Of a DNA stretch of 64,000 nucleotides, positions 61,012 through 64,000 are shown one piece after another. Origin of the DNA: Clostridia bacterium (lineage in GTDB: Bacteria > Bacillota > Clostridia > Oscillospirales > Acutalibacteraceae); NCBI GenBank assembly GCA_900752115.1, contig CAADUC010000107.1:17016-81015 (forward strand), written 5' to 3'. Position 1 is the first letter of the stretch. Every line of letters starts with the position of its first letter. The notes below the pieces were generated by a model. That model saw only the letters and a program-made list of their open reading frames with translations, did not search any database and had not been told where the DNA came from. A program made the position numbers and the translations under genes.

Positions 61012-61015
61012 AAAG

Positions 61016-61792
61016 ATGAAGCTTTATCTGAAATTTGTCGCCATGCAGCTCAAATGCCAGATGCAGTACAAGACGTCATTTGTGATGACGGCGCTTGGCC
61101 AGTTTCTCACCTCGTTTACGGCGTTCCTGAGCGTTCTGTTTCTTTTTAATCGCTTTCACTCCGTACAGGATTACAGTTTTTCAGAGGTGCTGATCTGCTT
61201 CTCCGTCATGCTCACTTCGTTCTCGCTGACGGAATGCTTCGCCCGCGGCTTCGACATCTTCCCCCGCCTCATCCGCAGCGGAAACCTGGATCGCATTCTC
61301 GTACGGCCGCGCAGCGAAATCTTCCAGGTGCTGACCTCGACCATTGAATTTTCCCGCATTGGCAGGCTGCTGCAGGCAATTGCTGTACTTGTGTACGCCG
61401 TACCGACAAGCGGGGTCGTGTGGACAGCCGACAAGGTGCTCGCCGTGATCCTGATGCTTTTAGGCGGCGTTGCCGTGTTCTCAGCCCTGTTCATCCTCTA
61501 CGCCGGGTTCAGCTTTTTCACGATTGAGGGTCTCGAGTTCATGAACATCTTCACAGACGGCAGCCGGGAATTCGGCATGTATCCTCTCTCCGTCTACGGC
61601 GAGGGCGTGCTGAAATTCTACACGTACTGCATTCCGATTGCATTGTTTCAATATTACCCGTTTCTGTATCTCGTGGGGCGTTCGGATGATGTGCGGCTGA
61701 TTTTCCTGCCGCTTCTGGGCTTTTTGTTTTTGATCCCATGCTACGCTTTCTTCCGTTTCGGTTTGCGGCGGTACAAGTCCACCGGCTCGTAA
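61016..61792 (+). CDS. ABC-2 exporter, permease subunit 2
   Basis: 258 residues, six hydrophobic segments. LYLKFVAMQLKCQMQYKTSF, EVLICFSVMLTSFSLTEC and FTIEGLEFMNIFTDGSREFG match the second permease of the same DUF990-type exporters. Four bases after the first permease. A terminator follows at 61968. Confidence 0.9.
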   Translation: MKLYLKFVAMQLKCQMQYKTSFVMTALGQFLTSFTAFLSVLFLFNRFHSVQDYSFSEVLICFSVMLTSFSLTECFARGFDIFPRLIRSGNLDRILVRPRSEIFQVLTSTIEFSRIGRLLQAIAVLVYAVPTSGVVWTADKVLAVILMLLGGVAVFSALFILYAGFSFFTIEGLEFMNIFTDGSREFGMYPLSVYGEGVLKFYTYCIPIALFQYYPFLYLVGRSDDVRLIFLPLLGFLFLIPCYAFFRFGLRRYKSTGS

Positions 61793-61967
61793 ACGGCGCG
61801 GTCCGGATTCGCATCCCCCCTTCGTCCTGCTTTGAGACCATTTTATCACGGGCAAAAACAAGAGATTGGGATAGAATTGGGAAGCATCGCGAGACGAAAC
61901 AATGCGCTCCCTGCTTCTTATTGCATTGCAGCTCCGCAAGCTTCCCCGGTTTGGGAATAAAATGCGC

Positions 61968-62015
61968 AAAAGCGGCGCCCTCCGGCCCGAATGGGTTTGG
62001 AAGGCGCCGCTTTTT
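61968..62015 (+). terminator. terminator after the ABC exporter operon (convergent with TspO)
   Basis: Twelve-base perfect arms AAAAGCGGCGCC (61968-61979) and GGCGCCGCTTTT (62003-62014), then T. Confidence 0.85.
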
Positions 62016-62062
62016 GCTGGCACAACATTCTGCAAGGATCGGCTGTATTTCGGCCTATGCTC

Positions 62063-62527
62063 TCAGGGGTTGAGCTGCCAGATTGCAAAATTCAGGTAGC
62101 CTGCAAAGGCAACCCAAAGCAGGTAGGGAATTTGAAGAAGCCCCGCAATCGGACGGACGGAATAAAAGGTCAGAGTCATTGCAAGAATCAGCAGCCACAG
62201 CAGGCAAAGCCAGATCAACGCAAATCCGTAAGCCTGTGCATTGAAGAAAATCAGGCTCCAGCCGAAATTCATTGCAAGCTGAGCAATCCACAGGCCAAGA
62301 GCCTGCCTTTCAAGCGGTCCGTCCTGCTCCCAGACCAGTGCCATTCCAAGACCCATGAGGACAAAGAGAATGGTCCAAACAATCGGGAACACAATTCCGG
62401 GCGGCGTGAGCGGCGGCTTATTCACCGTTTCGTACGCCCCCATCGCGTCATGCGTGAGCCACGCGGAAAGACCTCCAACCGCGAGTGCAATGGCGGGAAA
62501 GATAAGAAAACGCGTCCATTTTTTCAT
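62063..62527 (-). CDS. TspO/MBR-family membrane protein
   Basis: 154 residues from ATG 62527 (GGAGGAGATCC upstream), five hydrophobic segments. The family pattern NKPPLTPPGIVFPIVWTILFVLMG and ALGLWIAQLAMNFGWSLIFF, with a TFYSVRPIAGLLQIPYLLWVAFAGYLNF end, is clear. TspO binds porphyrins and other hydrophobic ligands; the bacterial role is stress related and unclear. Confidence 0.95.
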   Translation of the reverse strand: MKKWTRFLIFPAIALAVGGLSAWLTHDAMGAYETVNKPPLTPPGIVFPIVWTILFVLMGLGMALVWEQDGPLERQALGLWIAQLAMNFGWSLIFFNAQAYGFALIWLCLLWLLILAMTLTFYSVRPIAGLLQIPYLLWVAFAGYLNFAIWQLNP

Positions 62528-62612
62528 CGGATCTCCTCCTCTCTTCCCATTACTATTTCCCATTTTTCTCCGTCAGAACCGCCGAAAGCATAATTTTTAG
62601 CTCGAACAATTC

Positions 62613-62641
62613 TTGCACACGCCGGATAGGGATGATATAAT
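62613..62641 (+). promoter_or_regulatory. promoter of the gene at 62687
   Basis: TTGCAC (62613-62618), 17 bases, TATAAT (62636-62641) with TG one base upstream (extended -10). Confidence 0.85.
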
Positions 62642-62686
62642 GAAGAAAAGGCGACCGTCTTGCGGCAAAAGGAGGAAACGCAGCCA

Positions 62687-63199
62687 ATGATTCTCTTGTT
62701 GACAGGCGCAACACACACCGGAAAAACCGCTCTTGCGCAGCGTCTTCTGGAGCGATACCATTATCCCTACCTCTCCCTCGATCTTCTCAAAATGGGACTG
62801 ATCCGCAGCGGACAGACCTCGCTGACGCCGGAGGACGAGGAGGAACTGACCGAATACCTCTGGCCAATTGTACGGGAGCAGATCAAGACAGCCATTGAGA
62901 ACGGACAGCACCTCATTGTGGAAGGCTGCTATATCCCGTTTGGCTGGGAGCGCGACTTCGAGGAAGCGTATCTGCACGAAATCCGGTACGTGTGCCTCGT
63001 GATGACCCGGCAATATATCACAGAGCACTTTGACGCCATCCGGCGTTTTGCGAGTGTCATCGAAGACAGACGCGAAGACGAGGGCTGTACAAAAGATTTC
63101 CTTCTGCGGGACAACGAGCGCAGACTTCAACTTTGTCAGGAGCATGGATATCCCTACCTCCTGATCGACAACACCTATCAGGTAGAGTTTGCTTTATAA
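62687..63199 (+). CDS. P-loop kinase-like protein
   Basis: 170 residues from ATG 62687 (GGAGG upstream). Walker A GATHTGKTALAQRLL (6-20), HLIVEGCYIPFGW with acidic residue, and VIEDRREDEGCTKDFLLRDNERR as the lid/arginine region, which recalls the AAA-33 kinase group (chloramphenicol phosphotransferase- or adenylate-kinase-like). Substrate unknown. Followed by a PNPOx-family gene 138 bases on. Confidence 0.75.
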   Translation: MILLLTGATHTGKTALAQRLLERYHYPYLSLDLLKMGLIRSGQTSLTPEDEEELTEYLWPIVREQIKTAIENGQHLIVEGCYIPFGWERDFEEAYLHEIRYVCLVMTRQYITEHFDAIRRFASVIEDRREDEGCTKDFLLRDNERRLQLCQEHGYPYLLIDNTYQVEFAL

Positions 63200-63337
63200 A
63201 CGGCTATCTGTTCAGGCACAAGAAAAGGCCGGATCTGGAACATCGATTGCAGTGCGGCTCTCCCAAGAGAACCGATGAGCGCCAATCAAAGCAGCAACGA
63301 ATGCACAGACCCAGCCTGAGAAAGGAGCGAAAAGGAA

Positions 63338-63793
63338 ATGGCACAGTGGACAGCAGAAGCGGAACAAATTCTGCTGGAACGCTTCGGTAAGGACAGCCTG
63401 ATTTCTCTTGCGACGGTATCCAAGGGAATTCCATATGTAAGAATCGTGAATACATTTTATTGGGACGGTGCGTTTTATGTGCTGACAGATGCACGATCCC
63501 ATAAAATACGCCAGCTTGCAGAAACCCCCATCGCAGCGATTGCAGGAGATTGGTTCACCGCACATGGAAAAGCAGAATCCTTGGGTGCGTTTTCAAAACC
63601 GGAAAATCGGAAGATTGCAAAGTATATGCGGGATGTCTTTTCATCCTGGATCGACAACGGCCACTCGGAGCTGACCGATCCGAACACCATCATTTTGCGC
63701 ATCACGGTAACAGACGGCGTATTGTTCTCGCACGGGACACGATACGAATGCACCTCAGAATACGGTATCAGCCTGGAAACAAAGAACACATAA
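63338..63793 (+). CDS. pyridoxamine 5'-phosphate oxidase-like FMN-binding protein
   Basis: 151 residues. Split-barrel fold: ISLATVSKGIPYVRIVNTFYW, FYVLTDARSHKIRQLAETP and IAAIAGDWFTAHGKAESLG. The family binds FMN or heme; many members are of unknown role rather than PLP-forming. AAAGGAG and AAGGAA lie upstream of the ATG. Confidence 0.88.
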   Translation: MAQWTAEAEQILLERFGKDSLISLATVSKGIPYVRIVNTFYWDGAFYVLTDARSHKIRQLAETPIAAIAGDWFTAHGKAESLGAFSKPENRKIAKYMRDVFSSWIDNGHSELTDPNTIILRITVTDGVLFSHGTRYECTSEYGISLETKNT

Positions 63794-63932
63794 GTTTTCA
63801 TCGAGAAAAAGCTGCAGGACACGGCTTTGGATTCTAAACCATGCACAGCAAAGCTGTGTTTAAGAGCATAATCCATATAGGGAAACCAAAGCACATACTT
63901 TAGGCAACACCGCAGAACACGCAAAAGGAAAG

Positions 63933-63962
63933 GCCCTGCGGGAAGATTCCACCCGGCAGGGC
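63933..63962 (-). terminator. possible terminator of a gene entering from the right
   Basis: GCCCTGC (63933-63939) with GCAGGGC (63956-63962); on the minus strand it is followed by CTTTCCTTTT. Any gene it serves lies beyond the window edge. Confidence 0.45.
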
Positions 63963-64000
63963 ATATATACGCCATTCCATCAGCGCTGCAGCCACACTGA

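Overview
The window looks like chromosome of a spore-forming, low- to mid-GC Clostridia bacterium, probably of the Oscillospirales (Ruminococcaceae/Oscillospiraceae) type. The reasons are gene content and order: gerW (ytfJ) next to scpAB, a ylmE-sepF-ylmH-divIVA-ileS-lspA-rluD row, mutS/mutL next to miaA/miaB/ylbF, strong AGGAGG ribosome sites and frequent TTG/GTG starts. Species cannot be told from the sequence alone.

Layout. 1-13.3 kb (almost all minus strand): a D,D-carboxypeptidase fragment, gerW, a DUF2953 protein, scpB, scpA and an M50 protease; rpmB (plus); plsY, der and a PDZ/radical-SAM DUF512 protein; rpmF and a DUF177 protein; a small P-loop protein; pgi; dacF; hisF and hisH. 13.5-18.7 kb is a metal homeostasis block: mntP, a tRNA-Leu, two short DtxR-family regulators facing each other, and a zinc/cadmium efflux operon (ArsR-type repressor, free-standing HMA protein, P1B ATPase) with a clear promoter and operator. 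18.7-37.9 kb is minus-strand housekeeping: comEA, an MFS exporter, a HAD phosphatase, then rluD-lspA-ileS-divIVA-ylmH-sepF-ylmE-HlyD-like-miaA-mutL-mutS-ylbF-miaB. A promoter sits upstream of miaB and terminator-like hairpins lie inside the series. 38.3-39.4 kb: an MgtC-like membrane protein and a second tRNA-Leu.

39.5-49.6 kb is a decayed mobilizable element. It carries a DnaC-like loader, RepA-like initiator and MobC, but no relaxase. An array of five directly repeated iteron-like sites lies beside mobC. At the far end an XRE regulator overlaps a large serine recombinase that is broken by a one-base frameshift. Inside it sits a tightly coupled four-gene cargo operon: a lipoprotein combining a solute-binding and a VWA domain, an XpaC-like protein, a membrane-anchored solute-binding-like protein and a TelA protein. 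This resembles the TelA/XpaC stress modules known from comparative genomics, with two binding proteins added.

49.7-64 kb is accessory chromosome: an APH-like kinase overlapping a GNAT acetyltransferase, a P-loop kinase-like protein, a SprT-like protease and, at 52.7-58.9 kb, the most interesting locus. This is a six-gene minus-strand operon with an E1-like (ThiF) enzyme, a JAMM isopeptidase-like protein and a protein with four ~57-residue tandem repeats followed by a C-terminal domain that looks like a divergent E2 (UBC) fold. A transglutaminase-like protein and two small membrane proteins complete it. It reads as a membrane-linked ubiquitin-like conjugation system with no separate ubiquitin-like gene in view. 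Divergent from it is a three-gene ABC-2 exporter with a transcription terminator in its leader. TspO, a small P-loop kinase and a PNPOx-family protein close the window.
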